The notes beneath the pieces are model-generated. The model searched no databases, was not told the origin of the DNA, and was given only the letters and a program-made list of their open reading frames with translations. Shown here piece after piece: positions 34,780-44,693 of a stretch of 64,000 nucleotides of DNA. Origin of the DNA: Protopterus annectens (lineage: Eukaryota; Chordata; Ceratodontiformes; Protopteridae); the NCBI RefSeq assembly GCF_019279795.1, contig NC_056735.1, positions 1,943,861,821-1,943,925,820 of the forward strand. Direction: 5' to 3'. Position numbers and translations under genes: made by a program. Within the stretch, counting starts at the first letter, position 1; every line of letters starts with the position of its first letter.

Positions 34780-35900
34780 ATAGGGCCAATGGGGAACAAT
34801 ATACGGAAGGTGTGTATGTGTGGGTGTACTGCTACTGATTTCATAGCACTGGCATATATGACTGCACACATGGGTAATTGCCAGGTAAGTCATGTGCAAT
34901 GTGTCACAGGCAACGTACATGCGAACAGGACAGACAGTGATGTTCTGTCATGTGTAAACTTGACATACGTATAGTACACTATGCAGATGTCACTAGGAGT
35001 CCACAAAAGCACTGTAACTCTGCATTGGAAGCAGTGTTCCAGGGAACCCCAAGCGAACATGCATGCAAACAAAGCTACAGTAAGCAGGGCTGGAAGTAGT
35101 CCATTGTACAACAAAGAAGGGGTAACACTAACAGTAGGTAACAGTGCAAATATGTAGGCACTATCAACATGTATCCAGGAATGCACAGCTCAGATATCCA
35201 TGGTAGAACTGATATTATGTCATAGTTAATTGTGATTTGGATTACATTGGTACTTCACACATATCAACATGTGCAAACATCCACATTGCATAGTCGTTGT
35301 GGGCAACTTGCCACCATTACTGTACATGTCCATCATTGCGTATCACTACTTGCAATAGCTTCCCCCCTGTGCTACCCATGTATGTGGCTATCTGTTGACA
35401 TCCTTACCACCGGTATGCAATAATGTGCAGCTGTTTCACTATGGTGCTTACTATGGGGGTAGATAATAATTCAGGACAGTCATACAGTTACTGCATCAGG
35501 CATGCTGGGATATACACACAATCATATCAGCACACTGTACTGTTACCAACATGATACTACTAATACACTTCTATGTAGTCACCCTGTGCATCAGCAATGT
35601 GTTTACCTGTTCCTGCACTGATGTTGGAGATTGCAGGAGGTGGCACAGTTTCATCATATGCACATGGTGTGAATTAGATATGCCTGAGTCTGCCACTGAT
35701 ACCACCAATTGACATGTGTGTGTATGTGTGTTGGTGAGGGACAGCAGTACAGGGCGGGGCACTGTTGGTGCAGTGTGTGCGTGTATGTGGTAGCCCTAGG
35801 TGTTAACATTTCGCATGTGTGTATGCACGCACACAGTTCCACCTCATGGCTGCCATATACAGGAGTTTGTGGACAGCCACATACTACACCTGGCAGGTCA
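34780..35900. other. H2 interior, unassigned
   Basis: I recognise no gene in these 1.1 kb. TG/CA-rich short frames occur on both strands with no domain similarity. Confidence 0.4.
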
Positions 35901-35906
35901 TACAGA

Positions 35907-37911
35907 TCAGTGTCTGTGGGCATGGACATGGTACCTGTGCCTGGCAGGGGTGCTACAGACCGTATCAGGTACTAAGCCAGACTGGGTACTGTCATCAGAA
36001 GCAGGAGTGTGTTGACTGGACACAGGTCCCTGTTGGGACTGTCCAGAGCCACGTGCATGTGATCTCCTGGGGCATTCTGATGACAGCACAGACCCAGCAT
36101 TGCTGGGGCTGCTGCTGGCACTATGGGGGTGTCTGTGGGCCTGTTGTCATCTGTGCCGACTGCCAGCTGCTGCTGTTGCTGTCATACGGCCACGTCGATG
36201 CTGCAACCACCCACCATTGCCCTGGCTCATGGACATGTGGTTGTGGAACTGCTGTAATATGTCCCCACAATGTCTGTCTATGACATCGGTGAAATTATGG
36301 ATAGCATTCGCGATGTCACACATACTGTCAGTCATGGCTGTGCGACATGCTCTCAGCTCCCTCAGACCCTGTCTGGTATACCTTTCCATATGCGGCTGTG
36401 CCTGCATGACAGCCTGAAACATAGCTGAGGTTGACAGACCTCTTTGGGCATGTCTGCCAGAGGCAGTACGCCCACAGATGCTCCCACGAGAACCCATGGG
36501 CAACTGTCTGTGTGGTACCATTGCAGGACCCTGCCCATGGCTGCTGTGTGGGGAAGCATGTGCCACAGATACCACATTACCCTGGTCAATGCCCACTGTA
36601 TCCTGTCCTTCACCTAGGGACAATGGTGACATAGGATGTACTGGCAGGATGACTGTGCGCAATGATGGGGTTGACAGCTGTGTACTGTCAATTGGCTGAC
36701 CAATGACGGACCCTGACACACCTTCCTGTGCCATTGCACAGATATCATCATTATCAGTACCTGTAGCACCAGATTCAGGTTCCCTGCTGCAGGACACCAG
36801 AGCAGCACCAGAACCTGTGGGAGGAAGACAGGAAACACAGTTTACAATGTCTACACAATGTTACCAGTGATGCACTTATGCACACATGCACACATGCACA
36901 CATGGACACATGCACACATGCACACATGCACACATGGACACAGGCACACATGCACAATTGCACACATGCACACATCCATACTTGCACACATGCACACATG
37001 TACACATGCACACGTGGACACAGGCACTCATGCACACATGCACACGTGCACATGTGGGCACGTGGACATGTGTACACATGCACACATGCACGTGGACACA
37101 GGCACACATGCACACATGCACACTTGCACACATGCACACGTGGACACAGGCACACATGCACACAGGCACACCCCGCAGTATACACACAGAGCACTACTGA
37201 GTTACACTAGTATTACTAGCATGATCAGGACTATTATAGGTATTGTTAAAACACACTCACCAACATGGATGGGCTGCCTTGCTGTAACACCAGAGGGACC
37301 TGCAGAAATGAGGAGATTAATGTCAGTGAGCACAACTGTGCCATTGATACTGCATATGATACAGTGCAGTAGTACACCAGTTGCCTTTCACACGTTAGCT
37401 GCTGATATTGGCAATATTACACCTGCACAATTACATACTATGTTGACAGCTACATACCACGGACACACCTTACACATGCATAAACTAACAGTGTACAGAA
37501 CAGTCAAGTGTACATAGGGCATATTACCTGCACGCTCCATGTCATGCTGCTGTGTGGATCCAACCTCCATCATGATGCAGGTGTATTGCTGTTGATGTTC
37601 CGGGGCTGGAGCCACAACACTTAGGAGTAGCCCCTCCAGTCTGGTGAGGGGGGATGTGTGGCCACCCCACCTCCTGTGGCAACGTGTTGCCTGTGGATAT
37701 CCGACACACGCTGACGGACATTTCTAATTAAATCACTGCAGTGATGTCGTACCTGCTCATATGTCCTATTATGCCTGCCAATGTCATTTACCCTACGGAC
37801 AAGGTCTTGCCACAGTGCAGCCCTCTCCTGCTGATTCTGGCTGGTGCGGGAAAACAGGATGTCATAATCCCGCACCAGGCTCTGGTGTATCGCCTCATCT
37901 TCTGCTGCCAA
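35907..37911 (-). pseudogene. Myb/SANT-like gene A of H2 (three exons, two defects)
   Basis: The partner gene of Harbinger transposons: a nuclear protein with a trihelix/Myb-like DNA-binding domain, shown in characterised Harbingers to bind the ends and assist transposase. Exon 1 (37911-37528) begins MAAEDEAIHQSLVRDY and contains LWQDLVRRVNDIGR and RTYEQVRHHCSDLIRNVRQR. Its frame stops at 37621, but a second frame (APAPEHQQQYTCIMMEV) runs on to a good donor at 37527/37526 (G|GTAATA), indicating an indel. Exon 2 is a 39-nt micro-exon (37299-37261) with AG and GTGAGT flanks. Exon 3 (36814-35907) starts GSGAALVSCSREPESG, has a Gln/Ser-rich tail with helical stretch RELRACRTAMTDSM, and an in-frame TGA at 36147-36149. 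Both introns are phase 1. Confidence 0.78.
36878..37170. repeat. (CACATG)-type minisatellite in Myb gene A intron
   Basis: About 290 bp of short degenerate units ACACATGCAC and ACACATGGACAC. It sits in the second intron of Myb-like gene A (between 36814 and 37261). It produces long open frames on both strands (runs of Met-His-Thr-Cys-Thr-His-Ala and Val-His-Val-Cys), which I treat as artefacts. Confidence 0.92.
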
Positions 37912-38290
37912 GTAGGCAGAATTTCACTGATGCGCCATGTCCCTGGAAGAGAACACAAACAGGATATCAGCAGACTATGTCAGCAATATATGGCACACAT
38001 ACTATACATGATACTCAACTTTAGTGATATACTACTACTCCCATATGTAGCATGTGTGTGTCTCTTGGTGGATACACAAGTACATGGTCAGATATCAGTG
38101 CTCAGCCAACACCTGTGCAACAATACCTGCCACATTCCATACAACATAGTAGCATGCCCCATCGGTCAGCACACTGCGACGGGTCCACTGCACAACCTCA
38201 CTCTGGGGGTTCATACCAAGGTACTGTATGTGGAACGCCATTCACTAGTGTGATCTGGACACAAGTTACTCGGCCTGGATATACATATCC
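37912..38290. other. Upstream region of Myb-like gene A
   Basis: About 380 bp with no recognised element. It would hold the gene's promoter, but no clear TATA motif stands out. Confidence 0.35.
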
Positions 38291-38299
38291 CACCACCAC

Positions 38300-39790
38300 C
38301 ACCACCAGCATAGTAGACTACTTTGATATGTATGTGATTAGACAGTTGTTCACTTGTTAGGACTGAGATGGTGTCCATGCAGCCCACTGGGCCAGTGGAA
38401 GCCACAACCCACACTGCTGACCCCTTTGCGAATGCTTCCCATGGACATCCCAAAGATTGCATGGAACATGCACACACATTTCTAACCCAGACCCTATGCA
38501 CAAAGGTTAGGCATCCTGTCCGGTGGACCCCAGCCAAAGGCAGATTGTATAACGATAGAAGGAGGTTACTGCAGGACAGAACAGATTCACATTAAGGGAA
38601 GGCATCTGTGGTCAGCACTGGTAATAAGCTACGGTTTCTCATAACAACATCCACGGCCTACTCTGGGAGGGAAATGGCCATGAACACTATAGATAACCAC
38701 AAGGCCTTCTTCAGTTATGTTACACATATGGACCAAACACCTCAGATATGCTCTGAGTTACTACACACCTACTTAACATTCACCGAACACACAGGTATTG
38801 GAAACATTCTTGCAGACAGGTTCGGTGCACGTATCCCCCCTCCTTCTCCCCCACACTTAGAAATACTTATCACAGCTGAATGTAACCTCCCTATCATCTC
38901 ACATGTCCAGGTGAGGGCCGCCCTCAGCAAAGCAGAACACACAGCATCAATGTGACCTGATGGTATCCCTGGATGTGTGCTACGTGAACTCCAGGAGGAC
39001 ATACAGCCGCATATAAGACTGATATTTAACCTTGGTTGTACTACAGGATATGTACCTGAACACTGGCATACAGCAACAGTGGTCCCACTCCACTAAGGAG
39101 GCACCTCTACTGACCCTGGGAACTACCGCACCATAAGCTTAAACTATAGAATGAGTCAGTATGGGACGCATATACAGCGATATTGGGTACCTGCAGACAC
39201 TTATTCCCGGCCAGTTTGCCTTTGTGATGGGCTGATCCTGCCTTTTGAACCTGGTTGACCTTTCAAAACAGTCACTACAGCCATTGATGAGGGCAACGCA
39301 ATCCATACACCCTACCTGGACTTGCCTAAGGCCTTCAACACAGTATTCCACTCAGGCATCATAGACAAGCTTATTAGCTTACATGTTACTACATATGTCA
39401 CATGATGGGTTGCACACTATTTGACATACAGAATCCATAATATCAATATTGTAGGAGTCATGTCAGACTCAATGCCAGTCACATGTGGTATCCCACAGGC
39501 CTCTGTCCTAGGACCCCTCTTGTTTGGCATTTATTTCTCAGATGTAAAAGCAAACATGTGCGGGTTGTGGATGACAAAGTTCCCAGATGACTGCTAACTA
39601 AGCGCCATAGTCGTTACACCAGCTGATGCACACATCCTACAGACAGGCCTCACTGCAATGGAAAACTGGTGCCAGGATCATGACATAACACTGAATGACA
39701 TGTAATGTATAGTCATCCCCTTTGGGTGGAACTACGTGCACACAACATATCACATGGACATACCTATAGATACAGCCCTATGACACATAT
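38300..39790 (+). mobile_element. CR1 copy E (cargo in H2)
   Basis: Plus-strand CR1 ORF2 remnant without 5' end. It begins with linker sequence (HPKDCMEHAHTFLTQT at about 38450), followed by TIDNHKAFFSYVTHMDQT and GIGNILADRFGARIPPPSPP (about 38690-38850). The reverse transcriptase follows in broken frames: YLDLPKAFNTVFHSGIIDKL-like at about 39320, GIPQASVLGPLLFGIYFSD at about 39490-39545, and KFPDDC in place of the catalytic FADD at about 39580. It ends without a CR1 tail near 39790. Confidence 0.75.
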
Positions 39791-39957
39791 GGGGTGTTCA
39801 TAGTATGCAGACTATTAACCTGTTACTTTACATTGCCTGTGTTTGTCGCAGCTGGTTGCATTACCGCTACTACAGCTTCCTGCTGCTGCAGGCAAGGCTT
39901 GGTACTGTCACTGCTGACAGCTTCAACTCAGTTTGTGTACCGTGTGTTGTTGTTTGT

Positions 39958-40028
39958 GTTCTTATTTATTTATTTATTTATTTATTTTTCTTTTTTTTTT
40001 CTCTCGCTCTCTCTCTCTCTCTCTCTGT
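39958..40028 (+). repeat. (ATTT)n and (CT)n tract, shared H2/H3 backbone
   Basis: TATTTATTTATT then TTTTCTCTCGCTCTCTCTCTCT. The following 170 bp (ATTGCATGTGTGGAGTG, GATGGCCTCTGCACCAATTG, TTGCTAATTGCATGCAGCC) match 56330-56450 of H3, which fixes collinearity of the two elements. Confidence 0.8.
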
Positions 40029-40640
40029 CTGCCTCCAGACAGTGCAATGAACGTATTGCATGTGTGGAGTGTGAGTACAGGATGCTTTTGTAGGTATCTG
40101 CATAAGTCCATGTGATGGCCTCTGCACCAATTGTAAGCCAGTATTTGCTAATTGCATGCAGCCAGTTGTGTACTGATTGCAGTTCTCACTGTGATTTCAG
40201 GACAGTGCTATAAAAGGGTATGTGAGATAGGCGTTGCCCATTCAGATTGTAAGGGTGGGGACCATGCTGGTATGCTGTGGACACTGTTCTGTGAGTGTAA
40301 GGGTTAGTATCTCTCTCAAGATTCAGGCTGTGTTGTAGATTCACATTTCTCCATTCCTCTCTCCTGTTTCCTGTAGTAAGTGTGTATGCACACTGACACC
40401 TACAACTATATATATATATGTAAATATACATACATTTATATATGTACATTAACTGACATTATTACCTACTAGCTACCAACTAGCATGGCTGTTTCTGTTC
40501 ACACACTACTATTATGGAAATCCACTAGTTTTGACAGTAAGTATAAATGACATGCTTTGTGTACTACACATCCTATATGCCCTTTACATTCATTCCTACT
40601 ATTACATGATATATTTATTTTAGCACAATGCTATTGTATA

Positions 40641-40712
40641 AGAGTCGTGGCTTAGTGGTAGGTCATGCAGACTACTGTTTCCAAGGCCCTGGGTTCGGGA
40701 CTGACAGTGGGA
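40641..40712 (+). other. tRNA-like module (A box/B box) in H2
   Basis: TGGCTTAGTGGTAGG (A-box-like, from 40648) and GGGTTCGGGAC (B-box-like, at about 40691) are spaced 32 bp apart as in a tRNA gene. It lacks a convincing acceptor stem, so I call it tRNA-like rather than a tRNA gene. The sequence beyond it (GTGACTAAGGCACTTTTAAGCAG) matches GTGATTAAGTGCTTTAAAGCAG behind the H3 module at 62950. Confidence 0.6.
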
Positions 40713-40799
40713 TTTTATTTTGCTTTTGAACTGACTACAGGACCTGTCAATCAGAGTGACTAAGGCACTTTTAAGCAGTTGTAACTGGGTTAGCGCTGG

Positions 40800-41250
40800 T
40801 TTGCGCGGAGCTCCCGCATGCGCACTGGCGTTCAGCTCCGCGCACACCCGCTTACAATCGCTTAACAGTGCTTACTCTGGCGCACACCTGTGCTATTTTC
40901 TTTGAAAGAAATGAAAACGTGGAGACAGGAAAGTGGTGAAAAAGGGGTCACAAAAAGGGTAAGACAGTAGGGAAACAAGCTTGGGTTTTGCAGGAGGGAT
41001 GTAGGTAAGGCCCATAGCTGCCCATTTCTTCATCAGCAACAGCTGTGCATATGTATGTAACTTGGTGTGACATTTGAAACCTTCCACCCCTGAGAGGGGT
41101 GTAAGGACAACAATAATACTTGTTGTACAGCCAATTGTAATTGATAGTTTCCATGTCCAGCAGACAGGTGTGCGGAATGGGCAGCTATGTTTGGGGCATA
41201 ATTTTTTTGTGGGTACAGAGTGCCCTTTTTTTTTTTTTTTTTTTTTTTCA
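40800..41250. other. GCGC-rich stretch and poly-T in H2
   Basis: A GCGC-rich segment (about 40795-40890; TGCGCGGAGCTCCCGCATGC, ORF-poor) is followed by ordinary sequence and a run of 25 T at 41225-41249. The GCGC segment resembles 43868-43900. No gene is seen. Confidence 0.5.
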
Positions 41251-41475
41251 GGTGAGAGTGGTATGTCAGGTGAAGGAAGTCAGTATAGCTGGGGAGGTAG
41301 GTTGGGTAGGTCAACAGACAAGACAAACAAGACGCATACAGGGGCGGTGTATGACACGTGTGGGGGGGGTTACACATTTGACGGGGACGGATGTTTGGAT
41401 ATCCAGAGACCATGAGCCCACAAATGGCAACAGTGGAACTGATATCCCCACCCATGGGCAGTTGCCACTGTTCCT

Positions 41476-43504
41476 TCACTGCCCAGGATGGGGCTGTGCT
41501 TGGGGCTGTGTAGGCTGGCCAATACGCACGCCCGTAAGTTGTGCCACCTGTGCCTCAAGCTGGCGTAGGGGCCCAAGAACAGAGTCCCGTATCTCCCTAC
41601 GCACCACAGTCCGGACGCTACGGAGGGTGAGTGGTGGTTCTCCTCCGGCCACACTTGCAGAGGGGGGATGGGCCCCACCCCCTGCAGCGCTTCCACCCGC
41701 AGGTGGCACAGGGCCACCAGAGGAGGGTCCAGAATGGGCATTAGTGCCAGGTGCACTCGCCAGCTGAGGTGGGAGAGGTGGGTCCACTGGAACCTGCCTT
41801 CCCTGTCATCCTATGTTTTGCATTATGTCATGACAGTTTGGGTTAGTAACATACAATACCATTCGCAATTAGTTGTAACAGCATGTATTAGTATTCCCAT
41901 TAACCAAACACCCAGGTATTCACACCGTTGAACAGCGAGCATAACACATGCATAATTTGAACAGCAATACACAGTCCAACAACATGCAGGGTTGATTGAT
42001 GGCAACAGGCCATCAGGTTTGGATGTATGAACAGGGCAGATGCATCAATGTACATGCAGATATTTATGACCCAAGAGGACAAATGTCCAGGGGTGTTAAT
42101 TGTGATTGCACATACCAATTTCACGTGGAATGGATTATATGTGGTTATAGGGTGGGGTGAAGAAAATAATATTAACACCTTCAAATACCAATACATATGC
42201 TGTACATTTCTAATAGCTGCAGATATATACACACTACTGTTCAAACTACAGTTTCCTATATGATAACTACTTCAATTTGGTGATAGGACTGTTACTGCTA
42301 CATCAATATACATTTTATTGTTCTTCATACACGTTCATATCTGGCTTTGTTCAGCTACATCATCCTGCTACATTTGCATTATATAGCTATAGACAACTGT
42401 GGATGTTTGGTATTTCAGACAATCATACTATCTGCATATTGCAGACTGAGAGCAACATATCCAGATTTTGGGATACACATTCCAGCTGCAGCAACACTTT
42501 GAACACATTTCGCAGTTTGGTTCTACTTGTCACATTCATTTCATTCTGTACTGACTGCAGTATACTTTATTCAGGGGTTATTACTACTTTATTGGTGGAT
42601 TCATAAGTCTTTCTCACACTCTCTCACTTGTTTTCATTTTACTATTCAGGATGGTACTTACTTCTAGGCTTTATTGACATGTTTTACCTGTAGTTATTAT
42701 AATCCTTTCCAGCAGTCTCACTTCTGTCATGTTTCAGTATTTCAACAGGGATATATTTCACACATGTGATTTGCTCATCTTCTGCAGCTGTACTTTTCAG
42801 CCTGCTGCAGGTTGTGTACTATTATATTACAGGTGGGGCATCTTTATTTCAGACTTTATTTCAGACATTTTCATTTTTCTGTTTGGATTACAGACTTTAA
42901 CACACTTTTGTAATCAAGCAATACTTGCAAACACTCTTACACTGTTACTTGCACATTTTATTACTTAGTGACTACACTGCACTCTTTTGCTAACTGTCAT
43001 ACTTTTATATTTCTTTACAGTTACTGGGAGTGGATTACTGACCTGCCTGGTGGCGCAAACGCACCAGCCTATCACCATAGGCTCTGCGGTTCGCAGAACG
43101 GACACCTGCAGCTATAATATAAATGAAGTAATATTGGAATACACATCTCCATAATATCAGCTAGTTTAATTTCTTACATACATAATTAAATGTAACTTAC
43201 TCAGTAGTGGGGCGTTGGGTATTTGCCAGGCCTCCTGGATCCAAAGGTTCAATTGGTCCTGCTTACGTCTCTTCAGGTCTGCATGGTGGTGACGGACCTG
43301 CTCACCAGTTCTTGGAATCCCTGTGGCACTGGTGAGATCATGAGCCAACCGGTCCCATGCCTCAGCCCTATATGCTCCCCACAGGACCTGGCCCTGCATG
43401 AGTTGGGCCTCATGATTGTGGACTAGGAGCCAGACCATGTATCTGGACTCCTCAACGCCCCACCTCTGTGCTCGAAAGCAACTACCCTCACCTACTCCTG
43501 ACAT
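41476..43504 (-). pseudogene. Myb/SANT-like gene B of H2 (three exons, one frameshift)
   Basis: A second, diverged Myb/SANT-like gene, nearest the right TIR. Exon 1 (43504-43201) begins MSGVGEGSCFRAQRWGVEES, with the Myb-like helices at VWLLVHNHEAQLM, AWDRLAHDL and RTGEQVRHHHADLKRRKQDQ. The donor is A|GTAAGT at 43200. Exon 2 is a 63-nt micro-exon (43105-43043) with a TGCAG acceptor and a GTCAGT donor. It joins in frame to read VRSANRRAYGDRLVRLRHQA. Exon 3 (41793-41476) starts GSSGPTSP, needs a one-base correction near 41755, then continues as a Gly/Pro/Ala-rich stretch and a helix (VRREIRDSVLGPLRQLEAQV). Both introns are phase 1, as in gene A. A tRNA-like module lies about 190 bp upstream. 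Gene A and gene B are paralogues with the same exon plan and low sequence similarity. Confidence 0.8.
41800..43040. other. Long intron of Myb-like gene B
   Basis: AT-rich sequence between exon 3 (41793) and the micro-exon (43043). No inserted gene is recognised. The short plus-strand frames here (for example 42277-42606) have no domain and are likely chance. Confidence 0.6.
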
Positions 43505-43692
43505 TCTGGCTGCAAGTTAGTTCTACAATTGTTTATGCTGTGTATTCCCGCTTATGGGGCTTACATATGCCGTTTTTCCCACACATATCTGTGATTGGCC
43601 ATTTTGTAATTGTATCAACTTCACAAAACCTGCTTTGTCATGCTCCACTTTGTATTCATTCCTATATATTTGCTATTACTGCATTTCTAAGT

Positions 43693-43770
43693 ACAGCTGT
43701 CATGGCTTAGTGGTTCAGTACCTTGACTGTGGTGCATGGTATCCTGGGTTCGAACCTGGCCAATGCTTTT
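43693..43770 (+). other. tRNA-like module upstream of Myb-like gene B
   Basis: TGGCTTAGTGGTTCAG (A-box-like, from 43703) and GGGTTCGAACC (perfect B-box consensus, from 43746). It is followed by a T-rich run, CTTTTTATATTTT, that could stop RNA polymerase III. It is the most tRNA-like of the set but the 5' and 3' acceptor halves do not pair. Confidence 0.65.
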
Positions 43771-44185
43771 TATATTTTATGACTGTCTAGACAGGCTAGG
43801 GGGTGTGTCTGTGTAAAGGCAGTTTTGATACAGCTTGCTCAACGTTGCCCGTCGGTTAACTTGTTGGCGCGGTGCGCAGCTCCGCGCAAACAGGGTACGC
43901 TGGTTTACGCTTCATTTGGCTGTTAGCATGCATATTACGCTCAGCTCAGCTAGAGGCACACAGTTTCAGCATGTTAAACCACTGCTCACCTACGGGCAGA
44001 TACACTCACCTTGTTAAACTGTAGCTCAGCTATAGGCACATCTCGCATTTTTTATTGTTTTGTTATCTCACATTTCTTCAAAATAAATGGACTATTTCAT
44101 TACATTTTACATAAAATATAATTTTATATGCATACATATTTGTCAGGGACTTGTTTCGTGCTTATTTTACTAAAAATAAAAATTG

Positions 44186-44256
44186 ATGGTTTGGGGGCTC
44201 GAACCATGACTGCCTGCTTTTCAGCCGACGTCTCTACCGCTACGCTATTGCTTCTT
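44186..44256 (-). other. tRNA-like module near the right end of H2 (minus strand)
   Basis: On the minus strand: TAGCGTAGCGGTAGAGACG (A-box/D-arm-like), then GGTTCGAGCCCC (B-box/T-arm-like) at normal tRNA spacing. The acceptor stem is unclear. It is the fourth such module in the window and lies 430 bp from the right TIR. Confidence 0.55.
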
Positions 44257-44576
44257 AAATTACTTTGCATATTTAGTTCTTATATTCTTTTCCACTGACT
44301 GCTAACTGTGGTTAAGCTACGGGCACGGCCGCGCAAACGAGCGCACTCACGGGCAAACATCTTTACGATTTAAAAAAATATATAACATGTTCATTTATAT
44401 ATTTTATGTTCATAGTCTGTGGGGGCATGTGTTGTGTTGTGTTTATTCACATTTCCATGGCCTTTGCCGTGGGTGTTTACTTTGGGCACTTTTACTCTTC
44501 TGGGGGCGTGTCCGCTTGCAGGGCTCGGCCTACGGACACACCCTCTACTGTCTTCCACGGACCGTGCTAGCCTTAG

Positions 44577-44690
44577 GTGTGATTCAGCATGCCCTCATGC
44601 ATATGCATGACATGCTGACATCACACCGTTTAACTGCAGCCTCCGTGTAAGCCTTGTATCTCTTACACGGAGGCTTCATGAATCCTGCCC
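44577..44690. repeat. Right end of H2: nested palindromes and TIR
   Basis: GGTGTGA ... TCACACC encloses CAGCATG/CATGCTG and a CATGCATATGCATG core (about 44575-44628). Nearer the end, GCCTCCGTGTAAG and CTTACACGGAGGC form a 13-bp-arm hairpin (about 44639-44674). The TIR, read inward as GGGCAGGATTCATGAAGCCT, is 44671-44690. The CCGTGTAAG word matches the left end. Confidence 0.85.
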
Positions 44691-44693
44691 ATT
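44691..44693. repeat. Right 3-bp target-site duplication (ATT) of H2
   Basis: Identical to 20533-20535. Past it the L1 ORF2 sequence resumes. Confidence 0.8.

Larger units (their letters stand above)
20536..44690 (+). mobile_element. Giant Harbinger transposon H2 (24.2 kb) inside an L1 ORF2
   Basis: A PIF/Harbinger element of 24,155 bp. The ends match as inverted repeats over about 20 bp with two mismatches (GGGCAGGATTCACGAAGGCT versus GGGCAGGATTCATGAAGCCT). Both ends carry a hairpin next to the TIR with CGTGTAAGAGA-type words, and ATT flanks both sides. The interrupted L1 ORF2 continues on both flanks, which independently marks the insertion as one unit. Gene order: transposase (plus strand) near the left end, two Myb/SANT-like genes (minus strand) in the right half, the usual opposed layout of Harbinger. 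Between them are CR1 fragments, a tRNA-like array and unassigned DNA. Most described Harbingers are a few kb and rarely near 10 kb, so this is unusually large. Confidence 0.88.

Noticed and set aside
35709-36417. Plus-strand frames up to 154 codons
   Set aside because: They are antisense to exon 3 of Myb-like gene A, whose frame, splice sites and phase are consistent.
36875-37210. Long open frames on both strands (Met-His-Thr-Cys repeats and Val-His-Val-Cys repeats)
   Set aside because: They are translations of the CACATG-type minisatellite and lie in the proposed Myb gene intron.
41141-41767. A 208-codon plus-strand frame
   Set aside because: It spans the poly-T run and is antisense to exon 3 of Myb-like gene B.
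44186-44256. Functional tRNA gene on the minus strand
   Set aside because: A and B box-like words are good, but I could not pair an acceptor stem or a clean anticodon arm; kept only as tRNA-like.
20536-44690. Giant element as a virus-derived or Polinton/Maverick-type unit
   Set aside because: No protein-primed polymerase, integrase, capsid or packaging ATPase sequence is visible; all identifiable genes are Harbinger or LINE derived.
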